From contig NZ_MJAH01000006.1 in NCBI RefSeq assembly GCF_001746295.1, positions 118,469-182,468 of the forward strand: a stretch of 64,000 nt of DNA, read 5' to 3'. This stretch comes from Streptomyces sp. LUP47B (GTDB taxonomy: Bacteria > Actinomycetota > Actinomycetes > Streptomycetales > Streptomycetaceae). Of this stretch, positions 1 to 8,334 are shown one piece after another. The notes below the pieces were generated by a model that was not told the origin of the DNA, made no database searches, and was given only the letters and a program-made list of their open reading frames with translations. Position 1 is the stretch's first letter; each line of letters starts with the position of its first letter. The translations under genes and the position numbers were made by a program.

Positions 1-605
1 AGGGGACCCGTGGGCCGGGCGCCGACGCGGCCGGTGGGCCGGACGCCGAGGTGCCCCGTGGGCCGGCCCCCTCCGCCCGCCCCACGCCCACCCGCACGTC
101 CCCGCCCCGCCCGCTGCCCCGGTCCCGGCCGACGTCCTTCCGCATCCCGTCCCTGGGCATCGACGCCCCCGTCACAGGCCTCGGGCTCATCAAGGGACGG
201 GAGCTCGCGACACCGCCGGTGGACAAACCGAAACTCGTGGGCTGGTACCAGGGAGGCCCCACCCCCGGCGAGCCCGGCACGGCGATCGCCGTAGGCCACC
301 GCGACACCCGGAGCGGCCCCGCCGTCTTCGCCGCGCTCGCCCAGGTGAAGCCGGGCAAAGTGATCGAGGCGGGGCGCGCGGACGGCCGTATCGCCGTCTA
401 CACCGTGGACCGGGTGAAGGTCTTCGACAAGGAGGGCTTCCCCGACAAGGAGGTCTACGGACCTGCCCGGCGCCCGGAGCTCCGAGTGATCACCTGCGGT
501 GGACTCTTCAAGTGGCATACCGGCTACACCAGCAACGTCGTCGTGTTCGCCCACCTCACCCGGACCCGCGAGCCGCGGCCGGCGAAGAGTGCGACGGCTC
601 GCTGA
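1..605 (+). CDS. Class F sortase, 5' end outside window
   Basis: The reading frame is open to the first bases of the window, so the N-terminus, normally a signal anchor, lies upstream. What remains is a Pro/Arg-rich linker followed by a compact sortase fold starting near the IPSLGIDAPV segment. The catalytic His is in AVGHRDT and the catalytic Cys in VITCGG near the C-terminus. Sortases are membrane-bound transpeptidases that cut a sorting motif and attach the protein to the cell wall. Class F members are common in actinobacteria but their substrates are poorly known; they are distinct from the class E enzymes that anchor long chaplins. A GTG at position 51 could serve as an internal start but has no convincing ribosome site. 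Confidence 0.85.
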   Translation, partial: GTRGPGADAAGGPDAEVPRGPAPSARPTPTRTSPPRPLPRSRPTSFRIPSLGIDAPVTGLGLIKGRELATPPVDKPKLVGWYQGGPTPGEPGTAIAVGHRDTRSGPAVFAALAQVKPGKVIEAGRADGRIAVYTVDRVKVFDKEGFPDKEVYGPARRPELRVITCGGLFKWHTGYTSNVVVFAHLTRTREPRPAKSATAR

Positions 606-777
606 ATCCGGCCGTCCGTTTTCTCACTGGCTGGACTGGAGCGTCTGATACCGCCCAATCTCTTCCCCCGACCGGGCGCATTCCGTTAACTTCCGTGACT
701 CACAGCCCCGTACGACCCGCCCGGGGCCTCTCGACCGCGGAGCACCAGCGCCTGATTCAGCCCCCGGGGGCACCGTC

Positions 778-2115
778 ATGACACGCGCCATCTCCCTGCA
801 CGACGTGAGCAAGACCTACACGCGAGGAATCCGGGTGGTGGACCGGCTCTCGCTGGACATCGCGCCCGGCGAGTTCCTCGTCCTGCTCGGCCCCTCCGGC
901 TGCGGCAAATCCACCGTGCTCAGGATGATCGCCGGTCTGGAGGAGATCACCGAGGGCGAGCTCAGACTCGACGGCGAGTACGCCAACGACCTGCTGCCCG
1001 CCGAGCGGCGCATGGCGATGGTGTTCCAGAACTTCGCCCTCTACCCCAACATGACCAGCCGGGGGAACATCGGCTTCCCGCTGCGCATCGAGGCCCCCAA
1101 CGAGGATCCACGCGCACGCGTGGACGCCACCGCCCGCATGCTGGGCATCGAGGACCTCCTCGACCGCTACCCGGGCCAGCTCTCCGGTGGCGAACGCCAG
1201 CGGGTGGCGATGGGCCGGGCCATCTCCCGCCACCCCTCCGCCTTCCTGATGGACGAGCCGCTGTCCAACCTGGACGCCAAGCTCCGCAATCACCTGCGCG
1301 CCGAAATAGCCGGTCTCACCCGGGAGTTGGGCGTCACCACGGTCTACGTCACGCACGACCAGGCCGAGGCCATGTCGCTCGGCGACCGGGTCGCCGTGCT
1401 GCGCGGCGGAGTTCTCCAGCAGGTCGGCACCCCGCGTTCGGTGTACGCGCTGCCCCGCAACGTCTTCGCCGCCGCCTTCATCGGCACCCCGCGCATCAAC
1501 CTGCTGCGCGGCCTGGTCCGGGCCCCGCTGGACGGCGCGATGACCATCAGCCTGGGCAAGCAGTTCCTGCGGCTGCCCGAACCCCTCTCCCTGGACCACC
1601 AGTTGCTCCGCGTCCAGCAGGGCCGCGAGGTGATCGTAGGCCTGCGCTCGGAGGCGATCCGCATCGCCAAACGGACCTCCGCGCGTCCGGGCGAGATGCC
1701 GATCACCGGTCTGGTGGAGCACGTGGAGTTCCAGGGCCACGAGGTCCTCGTCCACTTCAACACCGGCTCCCGCCCCGCCCTCGTCCCCGAGCTGGAGGCC
1801 CCGCGGCCCGCTCCACGGGCGGCCAGGCGCCGCCGCCGGGACGGCACGGTCCTGGAGCGTCTGCGGGATCGCGCGGGCTCCCTGCGGGCGGGCCCGGTGG
1901 TGGTCCTGGAGGACCCGCCGGACTCCGGCCCCGAGCCCACCCCGTCCGACCCCCGCCTCCCCGGCGACCTCGTCGTCCGCACCACCCCGGACCTCGACCT
2001 CCGCCGCGGCATGCAGGTCCCCCTCCTCGTCGACATCTCCCACCTCTTCGTCTTCGACCAGCACGGAGAACGCATCTGCCCGTCCCCTGACCACCTGCCG
2101 GACCTGGACGAGTGA
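778..2115 (+). CDS. ABC transporter ATP-binding protein, MalK/UgpC type
   Basis: A 445-residue ATPase. Walker A is GPSGCGKST, the signature is LSGGERQR, Walker B ends in LMDEPLSNLD and the switch His is in YVTHDQAEAM. Asp after SNL and a C-terminal extension are typical of the CUT1 sugar-uptake ATPases, where one ATPase (MsiK in Streptomyces) often serves several permeases. The C-terminal TOBE/OB region is unusual: after VPELEAP a stretch of about 65 residues rich in Arg, Pro and Asp interrupts the fold before a recognisable final strand (PLLVDISHLFVFD). No permease or binding-protein gene is nearby, so the substrate cannot be inferred. ATG start at 778, preceded by a weak ribosome site. Confidence 0.9.
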   Translation: MTRAISLHDVSKTYTRGIRVVDRLSLDIAPGEFLVLLGPSGCGKSTVLRMIAGLEEITEGELRLDGEYANDLLPAERRMAMVFQNFALYPNMTSRGNIGFPLRIEAPNEDPRARVDATARMLGIEDLLDRYPGQLSGGERQRVAMGRAISRHPSAFLMDEPLSNLDAKLRNHLRAEIAGLTRELGVTTVYVTHDQAEAMSLGDRVAVLRGGVLQQVGTPRSVYALPRNVFAAAFIGTPRINLLRGLVRAPLDGAMTISLGKQFLRLPEPLSLDHQLLRVQQGREVIVGLRSEAIRIAKRTSARPGEMPITGLVEHVEFQGHEVLVHFNTGSRPALVPELEAPRPAPRAARRRRRDGTVLERLRDRAGSLRAGPVVVLEDPPDSGPEPTPSDPRLPGDLVVRTTPDLDLRRGMQVPLLVDISHLFVFDQHGERICPSPDHLPDLDE

Positions 2116-2581
2116 GGGGCCGAGTGGGGGAGGCCGCGTCGGCGTGAGGCCGCGCCTCGGCGCCGGGTCCGCCGTCGCTCCGCCGCACTGCCTCCGCTCG
2201 CTTCGGCACTGGTCGCGGTCGGTCCACCGCGGCGCCTGCGACCGTACGAGTGCGGGTCCCGGGGGAGAGTGCGGCTCGGCGTTGGGCTCGCCGTCGCTCT
2301 GCCGCTGGGCCACCGCCCCGGCGCCGGCCGCCGCCACTCCGTCGCGCTGCCTCCGTCCGCCCCGGGTCCTGTCCGGGGTCGGTCTGCCGCACTGCCTTCG
2401 TCCCCGGGCTCTGTCCGCCGTCGATCCGCCGCACCACCTCCGCCCCCCGGGCCCTGGTCAGCGCCCATTCGCCGCACCGTACGAGAAGACGTTCGGGCAG
2501 GAGTCCGTGGGGCGGGTGGACGACCGGGCCCGTGCCGACTTCTGATGTCCTTGGACGGTCCGGACCCGCTCTGGCGCGAAA
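2116..2581. other. Long GC-rich intergenic stretch, no gene supported
   Basis: About 470 bases between the ABC ATPase and the operator of the aldehyde dehydrogenase. Open frames here are Pro/Arg/Ala-rich, lack ribosome sites and show no coding-type third-position bias. The stretch contains recurring near-copies of a short word (CTGCCTCCG and relatives near 2188, 2347 and 2394), giving it a degenerate repetitive texture. No terminator stem, RNA gene or transposon end was recognised. Confidence 0.5.
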
Positions 2582-2600
2582 AAACTATCGCCGCTAGTTT
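2582..2600. promoter_or_regulatory. TetR-type operator, AAACTA-N7-TAGTTT
   Basis: AAACTATCGCCGCTAGTTT is a perfect 6-bp inverted repeat with a 7-base spacer, 48 bases before the aldehyde dehydrogenase start. The same arrangement (AAACTAGCAGTGCTAATTT, one mismatch in the arms) lies at 9004-9022 between a TetR gene and an acyl-CoA dehydrogenase gene. A shared regulator is the simplest reading. Confidence 0.7.
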
Positions 2601-2648
2601 ATGAGGCCGGACGACAACACGTCACTGCGCAGCCCAGGAGGACGCACC

Positions 2649-4037
2649 ATGAAGGCGCACGACGGCATGTACATCGACGGCGAGTGGCGCCCGGCCACAG
2701 GCCCGGACCTGATCGAGGTCGTGAACCCCGCCGACGAACAGGTCCTCGGCCGGGTCCCGGCCGGCACCGCCGAGGACATCGACCTCGCCGTACGGGCCGC
2801 CCGCGCCGCCCTCCCGGCCTGGGCCGCGACCGCACCCGCCGAGCGGGCCGCCCGGCTGGCCGCCCTCCGGGACGTCCTGGCCGCCCGCAAGGACGAGATC
2901 GCCGAGACCGTCACCGCCGAGCTCGGCTCGCCGCTGAAGTTCTCGCAGAACGTCCACGCCGCCGTCCCCGTCGCGGTCGCCGCCTCCTACGCGGAGCTCG
3001 CGGCCGCGCACCCCTTCGAGGAGAAGGTCGGCAACTCCACCGTCCACCAGGAGCCGATCGGCGTGGTCGGCGCGATCACGCCCTGGAACTACCCGCTCCA
3101 CCAGATCGTCGCCAAGGTCGCCCCGGCCCTCGCCGCGGGCTGCACGGTCGTGCTCAAGCCCGCCGAGGACACCCCGCTGGTCGCCCAGCTCTTCGCCGAG
3201 GCGGTCCACGAGGCCGGCGTCCCGGCCGGCGTCTTCAACCTCGTCACCGGCCTCGGCCCGGTCGCGGGGCAGGCGCTCGCCGAGCACCCGGACGTGGACC
3301 TGGTCTCCTTCACCGGCTCCACCGCGGTCGGACGGCGGATCGGCGCGACGGCCGGCGCCGCCCTGAAGAAGGTCGCCCTGGAACTCGGCGGCAAGTCCGC
3401 CAACGTCATCCTGCCGAGCGCCGACCTCGCCAAGGCGGTCAACGTCGGCGTCGCCAACGTAATGTCCAACTCCGGCCAGACCTGCAGTGCCTGGACCCGG
3501 ATGCTGGTGCACACCGAGCAGTACGACGAGGCCGTCGAGCTCGCCGCCGCGGCCGCCGCGAAGTACGGCGAGCGCATCGGTCCCGTCGTCAGCGCCAAGC
3601 AGCAGGCACGGGTGCGCGGTTACATCGAGAAGGGCGTGGCCGAGGGCGCCCGACTGGTCGCCGGCGGCCCCGAATCCCCGCGCGAACAGGGCTGGTTCGT
3701 CAGCCCGACCGTCTTCGCCGACGTCACCCCCGACATGACGATCGCGCAGGAGGAGATCTTCGGCCCGGTCCTGTCCGTCCTGCGCTACGAGGACGAGGAG
3801 GACGCCCTGCGCATCGCCAACGGCACGGTCTACGGCCTCGCGGGCGCCGTCTGGGCCGGCGACGAGTCGGAGGCGGTCGCCTTCGCCCGGCGGATGGACA
3901 CCGGCCAGGTCGACATCAACGGCGGCCGCTTCAACCCCCTTGCCCCCTTCGGCGGTTACAAGCAGTCCGGGGTGGGCCGCGAACTCGGCTCGCACGGTCT
4001 CGCCGAGTACCTCCAGACCAAGTCCCTCCAGTTCTGA
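2649..4037 (+). CDS. Aldehyde dehydrogenase family protein
   Basis: NAD(P)-dependent oxidation of an aldehyde to the acid; 462 residues, the usual family length. The general-base Glu is in LELGGKSAN, the nucleophile is Cys279 in SGQTCSAW, and EEIFGPVL follows. I chose ATG 2649 over the in-frame ATG at 2601 because CAGGAGGA lies just before it and the upstream codons would run into the operator at 2582-2600. The alcohol dehydrogenase gene starts 12 bases downstream, so the pair probably converts an alcohol to an acid in two steps. The substrate is unknown; the operator suggests control by the TetR protein encoded at 8335-8976. Confidence 0.92.
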   Translation: MKAHDGMYIDGEWRPATGPDLIEVVNPADEQVLGRVPAGTAEDIDLAVRAARAALPAWAATAPAERAARLAALRDVLAARKDEIAETVTAELGSPLKFSQNVHAAVPVAVAASYAELAAAHPFEEKVGNSTVHQEPIGVVGAITPWNYPLHQIVAKVAPALAAGCTVVLKPAEDTPLVAQLFAEAVHEAGVPAGVFNLVTGLGPVAGQALAEHPDVDLVSFTGSTAVGRRIGATAGAALKKVALELGGKSANVILPSADLAKAVNVGVANVMSNSGQTCSAWTRMLVHTEQYDEAVELAAAAAAKYGERIGPVVSAKQQARVRGYIEKGVAEGARLVAGGPESPREQGWFVSPTVFADVTPDMTIAQEEIFGPVLSVLRYEDEEDALRIANGTVYGLAGAVWAGDESEAVAFARRMDTGQVDINGGRFNPLAPFGGYKQSGVGRELGSHGLAEYLQTKSLQF

Positions 4038-4049
4038 AGGAGCCTTCCC

Positions 4050-5129
4050 GTGGTTCGTGCCGCCGTTCTTCCCGCCGTGGGTGCTCCCCTGGAGGTCACC
4101 GACATCGACCTGCCGGACCCCGGCCCCGGCCAGGTCCGGGTCCGGCTCGCCGCCGCCGGGGTCTGCCACTCCGACCTGTCCCTGTCCAACGGCACCATGC
4201 GCGTCCCCGTCCCGGCCGTTCTCGGCCACGAGGGCGCGGGCACGGTCGTCGCCGTGGGGGAGGGGGTCACCGGGGTGGCGCCCGGCGCCGGGGTCGTCCT
4301 CAACTGGGCCCCTTCCTGCGGCAGTTGTCATGCCTGCTCGCTCGGCGAGGTCTGGCTGTGCGCCAACGCGCTGAACGGCGCGGCCGATGTCTACGCCCGC
4401 ACCGCGGACGGCACCGAGCTCCACCCCGGCCTGAACGTCGCCGCGTTCGCCGAGGAGACGGTCGTCCCCGAGTCCTGCCTCCTGCCCCTCCCCGAGGGCA
4501 TCCCGCTCACCGACGCGGCCCTGCTGGGCTGCGCGGTCCTCACCGGCTACGGGGCCGTCCACCACGCGGCCCGGGTCAGGGAGGGCGAGACGGTCGCGGT
4601 GTACGGCGTCGGAGGAGTGGGCCTGGCCGCGCTCCAGGCGGCCCGGATCGCGGGCGCCTCGCGGATCCTCGCGGTCGATGTCTCCCCGGAGAAGGAGGAG
4701 TTGGCGCGCGCGGCCGGAGCCACCGACTACGTGATCGCCTCCGACAACACCGCCCGCGAGATCAGGGGCCTCACCGGCAAGCAGGGCGTCGACGTCGCCG
4801 TGGAGTGCGTGGGCCGCGCGACGACCATCCGCACGGCCTGGGACTCCACCCGCCGCGGCGGCCGCACGACGGTCGTCGGCATCGGAGGCAAGGACCAGCA
4901 GGTCACCTTCAACGCCCTGGAGATCTTCCACTGGGGCCGCACCCTCGCGGGCTGCGTCTACGGCAACTCGAACCCGGCCGAGGACCTCCCCGTACTCGCC
5001 GAGCACGTCCGGGCGGGCCGCCTGGACCTCGGCGCCCTGGTGACGGAACGGATCGCGCTGGACGGGATTCCGGCGGCGTTCGACAACATGCTGGCGGGCA
5101 AGGGCGGCAGGGCCCTGGTGGTGTTCTGA
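4050..5129 (+). CDS. Zinc-dependent alcohol dehydrogenase (MDR superfamily)
   Basis: A 359-residue medium-chain dehydrogenase. Catalytic zinc ligands are Cys in GVCHSD and GHE in LGHEGAG. Structural zinc Cys residues lie in CGSCHACSLGEVWLC (spacing C-x2-C-x2-C-x7-C). The Rossmann motif is GVGGVGL and the cofactor-selecting Asp is in AVDVSPEK, suggesting NAD(H) or a mycothiol/formaldehyde-type relative. It starts with GTG, with AAGGAG overlapping the preceding stop region, so it is probably co-transcribed with the aldehyde dehydrogenase. The substrate cannot be named from sequence. Confidence 0.9.
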   Translation: MVRAAVLPAVGAPLEVTDIDLPDPGPGQVRVRLAAAGVCHSDLSLSNGTMRVPVPAVLGHEGAGTVVAVGEGVTGVAPGAGVVLNWAPSCGSCHACSLGEVWLCANALNGAADVYARTADGTELHPGLNVAAFAEETVVPESCLLPLPEGIPLTDAALLGCAVLTGYGAVHHAARVREGETVAVYGVGGVGLAALQAARIAGASRILAVDVSPEKEELARAAGATDYVIASDNTAREIRGLTGKQGVDVAVECVGRATTIRTAWDSTRRGGRTTVVGIGGKDQQVTFNALEIFHWGRTLAGCVYGNSNPAEDLPVLAEHVRAGRLDLGALVTERIALDGIPAAFDNMLAGKGGRALVVF

Positions 5130-5134
5130 CCGAC

Positions 5135-5171
5135 GGTTGCCCGGACCCCGCATCGGGTGCTCCGGGCAACC
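5135..5171 (+). terminator. Stem-loop after the dehydrogenase pair
   Basis: GGTTGCCCGGA (5135-5145) pairs perfectly with TCCGGGCAACC (5161-5171) across a 15-base loop, six bases after the alcohol dehydrogenase stop. There is no long T-run, as is common for Streptomyces terminators. Confidence 0.6.
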
Positions 5172-5192
5172 TTCCCGCACAACCGTTGACCC

Positions 5193-5212
5193 CATACCGT
5201 CCGGTCAGTATG
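5193..5212. promoter_or_regulatory. TetR-type operator, CATACCG...GTATG palindrome
   Basis: CATACCGTCCGGTCAGTATG matches its own reverse complement at 16 of 20 positions and lies about 45 bases before the MFS transporter start. Near-identical palindromes occur at 19953-19972 and 25400-25419, all in promoter positions. Confidence 0.7.
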
Positions 5213-5256
5213 TTCAGCCGCCAACGTCCCCACGCACCCACCGGAGTGTGCACCGC

Positions 5257-6585
5257 ATGGACACGGCCCCTTCCGCTCACCCCACTTCCGTCACAGCGCC
5301 GGCGACTCCCCACCGCCGTCGCGTCGCGACCGCGGCCGCCCTGGCCTCCGCCGTCGAGTGGTACGACTACTTCGTCTTCGGCATAGCCGCCGCCCTCGTT
5401 CTCGGCGATCTCTACTTCCCGTCGGGCAGTTCCACCGTCGGCGTACTCGCCGCGTTCGCCACCTTCGCCGTCGGCTTCCTGGCCCGCCCGATCGGCGGCA
5501 TCGTCGCCGGCCACCTCGGCGACAAGCGCGGCCGCAAGCCGATGCTGGTCCTCGCGCTCACGCTCATGGGCGTCGCCACCACCGGCATCGGCCTGCTGCC
5601 GACGTACGACACGATCGGCGTCGCCGCGCCGATCCTGCTGGTCCTCCTCCGCGTCGTACAGGGCGTCGCGGTCGGCGCGCAGTGGGGCGGCGCGATGCTG
5701 CTGGCCACCGAGTACGCCCCCGAGGGCAAGCGCGGACTCTACGGCAGCGTCGTCCAACTCGGTGTCCCCATCGGCGTGGTGACGGCCAACACGGTCTTCC
5801 TGCTGGCCGGGGCCTTCACCACGGACACCGGGTTCGCGGCCTGGGGCTGGCGCGTCCCGTTCCTCATCGGCCTGTTCGTCCTCGCGCTCGCCTGGTACAT
5901 CCACGCCAAGGTCGACGAGACCCCCGAATTCCGGCAGGCAGAACGGGAGTTGGCCGCGAAGGAGGAGAGCGCGCAGAACTCCCCGCTGCGTACGATCCTG
6001 CGCCACCACCTCGGCACGGTGCTGCTCGCGGGCGGCTCCTTCGCCGTGAACACCGCCACCTTCTACATCATGATCACGGGGGTCCTCGACTACACCACCC
6101 GCGAACTCGGCATGAAACGCAGCGCCGTTCTCACCGTCTCGCTCTGCATCAGCCTCACCCAACTAGTGCTGATCCCGGCCGCCGCCGCGCTCTCGGACCG
6201 CCTCGGCCGGATCCGGATCTACGCCCTCGGCGCGGTCGGCATCGCCCTGTGGGCGGTACCGATGTTCCTGCTCATCGACACCGGGTCGCTGCTGTGGCTG
6301 GCGGTCTCCACATTCGTCGCCGGTTGCTTCCTCAGCATCATGTACGGCCCTCAGGCCGCCCTGTTCGCCGAGCTGTTCACGCCGGAGATGCGGTACACCG
6401 GCGCCTCCCTCGGCTACCAGATCGCCGCCGTGTTCGGCGGTGGGCTCGCGCCCTTCCTGATGGTGCTGCTGCTGGAGACCACGGGCACGTCGATGGCGGT
6501 GTCCGGATACATCGTCGGGCTCTCGGTGATCGCGCTGCTCTGCATCAAGGTGCTTGCGGGCAGGGCGCGTTCACGCGGGGTCTGA
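5257..6585 (+). CDS. MFS transporter, metabolite:H+ symporter (MHS) type
   Basis: A 442-residue inner-membrane carrier with about twelve hydrophobic segments. The N-terminal signature VEWYDYFVFG and the loop motif GHLGDKRGRKPML are hallmarks of the MHS subfamily (ProP, ShiA, KgtP relatives), which import organic acids or betaines with protons. ATG 5257 is chosen because the longer frame upstream contains the operator at 5193-5212; CGGAG lies 12 bases before the start. The operator suggests co-regulation with the acyl-CoA modules at 20-25 kb, so a carboxylate substrate is plausible but unproven. Its 3' end overlaps the convergent DMT gene by 15 bases. Confidence 0.88.
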   Translation: MDTAPSAHPTSVTAPATPHRRRVATAAALASAVEWYDYFVFGIAAALVLGDLYFPSGSSTVGVLAAFATFAVGFLARPIGGIVAGHLGDKRGRKPMLVLALTLMGVATTGIGLLPTYDTIGVAAPILLVLLRVVQGVAVGAQWGGAMLLATEYAPEGKRGLYGSVVQLGVPIGVVTANTVFLLAGAFTTDTGFAAWGWRVPFLIGLFVLALAWYIHAKVDETPEFRQAERELAAKEESAQNSPLRTILRHHLGTVLLAGGSFAVNTATFYIMITGVLDYTTRELGMKRSAVLTVSLCISLTQLVLIPAAAALSDRLGRIRIYALGAVGIALWAVPMFLLIDTGSLLWLAVSTFVAGCFLSIMYGPQAALFAELFTPEMRYTGASLGYQIAAVFGGGLAPFLMVLLLETTGTSMAVSGYIVGLSVIALLCIKVLAGRARSRGV

Positions 6586-7509
6586 GGCGCTCTCGGGCTG
6601 CGGCTCCGGCTCCGTCACCGGGGCCGGGGCCGTCCGCGGCGCCCGGGAGCGGGACACCGCCACGCCTGCCAGGCACAGCGCCCCGCCCGCGAGCGTGAAC
6701 AGGCCCGGGACCTCGCCGAGGGCCAGCCACGACATCAGGACGACCAGGGCGGGAACCGCGTAGGTGGTCGCGCCCATGCGGCTGGCGGTCGTACGGGCGA
6801 GCGCGTAGGCCCAGGTGGTGAACGCCAGGGCGGTCGGGAAGACGCCCAGGTAGACCATGTTGAGGGTCGCCGAGGCCGGGGCGTCGGCCGCCTCCGACAC
6901 CAGCTGGCCGGCGAACGGGAGGCAGACTACGGCGCCGGTGAAGCAGCCGAACGTCGTCACCTGCAGCGGGGTCGCGGAGCCCAGTGCCGGCTTCTGCGCG
7001 ACGACTCCGCCGGCGTAGGCGATCGCCGCGAGCAGGCACAGGATCACGCCGAGCACCGAGGAGCCGCCGTCGTCCGACATCGACAGCCCCACGGTGACCG
7101 CCCCGGCGAAGGAGACCGCCATTCCGGCCAGCAGGCGGGGCGGCATCGCGTCTCCGAGCAGCCGGGCGCCGAGCAGGGCGATCAGGAGGGGGCCGATGTT
7201 CACGACCAGGGCCGCGGTGCCCGCGTCCACCTGCTGTTCGCCCCAGTTCAGGACGACCATGTAGAAGCCGAACCACAGGACTCCGGAGACGGCGATGCCG
7301 CGCCAGGCGGAGCGTGGGGGGAGTCCCTCCCGGCGTATCAGGCAGATCACGCCCAGGGCGAGCGCGCCGGACAGGAGCCGGCCGAGGGCCAGGGCGCCGG
7401 GGGAGTAGGCGGCGCCCGCGCTGCGAATGGAGACGAAGGCGGAGGCCCACAGGATGACGGTGACGGTGGCTGCGCCGGCTGCGAGGAGTTCGGTGCGGCG
7501 GTGGTTCAT
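6571..7509 (-). CDS. EamA/DMT-family transporter
   Basis: About 312 residues with ten hydrophobic helices arranged as two EamA repeats. These are drug/metabolite transporters, commonly amino-acid or metabolite exporters, in the cytoplasmic membrane. Two adjacent ATG codons are possible starts; the second (7509) has better spacing from AGGAG. The gene lies directly downstream of an ArsR-type regulator on the same strand, with about 70 bases between, so that regulator may control it. The C-terminal tail (RSRAPRTAPAPVTEPEPQP) is soluble and low-complexity. Confidence 0.88.
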   Translation of the reverse strand: MNHRRTELLAAGAATVTVILWASAFVSIRSAGAAYSPGALALGRLLSGALALGVICLIRREGLPPRSAWRGIAVSGVLWFGFYMVVLNWGEQQVDAGTAALVVNIGPLLIALLGARLLGDAMPPRLLAGMAVSFAGAVTVGLSMSDDGGSSVLGVILCLLAAIAYAGGVVAQKPALGSATPLQVTTFGCFTGAVVCLPFAGQLVSEAADAPASATLNMVYLGVFPTALAFTTWAYALARTTASRMGATTYAVPALVVLMSWLALGEVPGLFTLAGGALCLAGVAVSRSRAPRTAPAPVTEPEPQPESASDPA

Positions 7510-7579
7510 CATGCTCCTGAGATTAGGTAGGGGAGGGTGCGAAAGCTCGCGGATTTCGGACGGGGTGTGCCCTGAAGCC

Positions 7580-8299
7580 TCAGCGCAGCGTCGCCGCGTC
7601 GATTCCCAGGAGTTCGGTCAACGCCCGCTCTCCGGTCGCTGTCACCTTCACGGCGCGCTCCGAGCCGATGCGTACGCACCAGCCTTCGGCCAGGGCGTGC
7701 CGGCACAGGGCCGCGCCCGCGACCCCCGCCAGGTGCGGGCGTCGTTCGGTCCAGTCCAGACAGGCTCGGGCCAGGGGGCGCCGGCCCTTGCGGTCGAGTG
7801 AGATGCCCGTGGCCCCGAACCACGCCAGACCCGCGTCCGTGAGGGCGAAACCCGTGTCCTGGCGCAGGAGTTGCCGTGTCGTCAGCGCGTCCGTCAACGC
7901 GATGCCCAGTCGCCCCGCCAAGTGGTCGTAGCACGTACGCCCGCGGGCCATCGCCGAGCCCGCGCTCGACTCCCGCAGGTTCCGCGGGCGGGGTGCCGCG
8001 TCCGGGGAGACCTGTGCCGCCAGGTCCTCCACCAGGTGCGCCACCCTCGCGTCGGCCAGCCGCACGTACCGGTGGCGCCCCTGCCGCTCCTCCGTCAGCA
8101 GCCCGCCCGCGACCAGCTTGCCCAGGTGCTCACTCAGGGTGGACGCGGCCACACCCGCGTGCCGGGCCAGCTCGCCCGCGGTCCAGGCCCGGCCGTCGAG
8201 CAGGGCCAGGAGACAGGCCGCCCGGGTCTCGTCGGCCATCAGGGCGGCGAGCCTCGCCAACTGAGGTGCCTGCGGGTCCTTCGTCATGTGGTCCAGCAT
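7580..8299 (-). CDS. ArsR-family winged-helix regulator with C-terminal domain
   Basis: A 239-residue DNA-binding protein. The ArsR helix-turn-helix occupies roughly residues 15-80 (TAGELARHAGVAASTLSEHLGKLVAGGLL, followed by the GRHRYVRLAD wing). The remaining ~150 residues form an unassigned domain with several Cys and His residues (CLDWTERRPHLAGVAGAALCRHAL). This domain organisation is common in actinobacterial ArsR proteins next to transporters. ATG 8299 was chosen; ATG 8287 is an alternative. It lies 35 bases downstream of the TetR gene on the same strand and just upstream of the DMT transporter. TTCGG-N6-CCGAA at 8313-8328 may be its operator. Confidence 0.85.
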   Translation of the reverse strand: MLDHMTKDPQAPQLARLAALMADETRAACLLALLDGRAWTAGELARHAGVAASTLSEHLGKLVAGGLLTEERQGRHRYVRLADARVAHLVEDLAAQVSPDAAPRPRNLRESSAGSAMARGRTCYDHLAGRLGIALTDALTTRQLLRQDTGFALTDAGLAWFGATGISLDRKGRRPLARACLDWTERRPHLAGVAGAALCRHALAEGWCVRIGSERAVKVTATGERALTELLGIDAATLR

Positions 8300-8312
8300 C
8301 GCGGAGAGATAC

Positions 8313-8328
8313 TTCGGCGCCCACCGAA
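8313..8328. promoter_or_regulatory. Small inverted repeat before the ArsR gene
   Basis: TTCGG (8313-8317) and CCGAA (8324-8328) flank six bases, 14 bases before the ArsR start and at the very end of the TetR gene region. ArsR proteins often bind such repeats at their own promoter. Short enough to arise by chance. Confidence 0.3.
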
Positions 8329-8334
8329 ATGTGC

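Noticed and set aside
1..605. Sortase as the enzyme that anchors the long chaplin in this window
   Set aside because: It is class F by its motifs; long chaplins with LAxTG signals are anchored by class E sortases, and the genes are 43 kb apart.
2116..2600. Overlapping open frames of 100-130 codons between the ABC ATPase and aldehyde dehydrogenase
   Set aside because: Pro/Arg-rich composition, overlapping frames, no ribosome sites.
2684..5386. A 900-codon plus-strand open frame overlapping the dehydrogenase pair
   Set aside because: Arg/Gly/Pro-rich shadow; the aldehyde and alcohol dehydrogenases in other frames match known families with ribosome sites.
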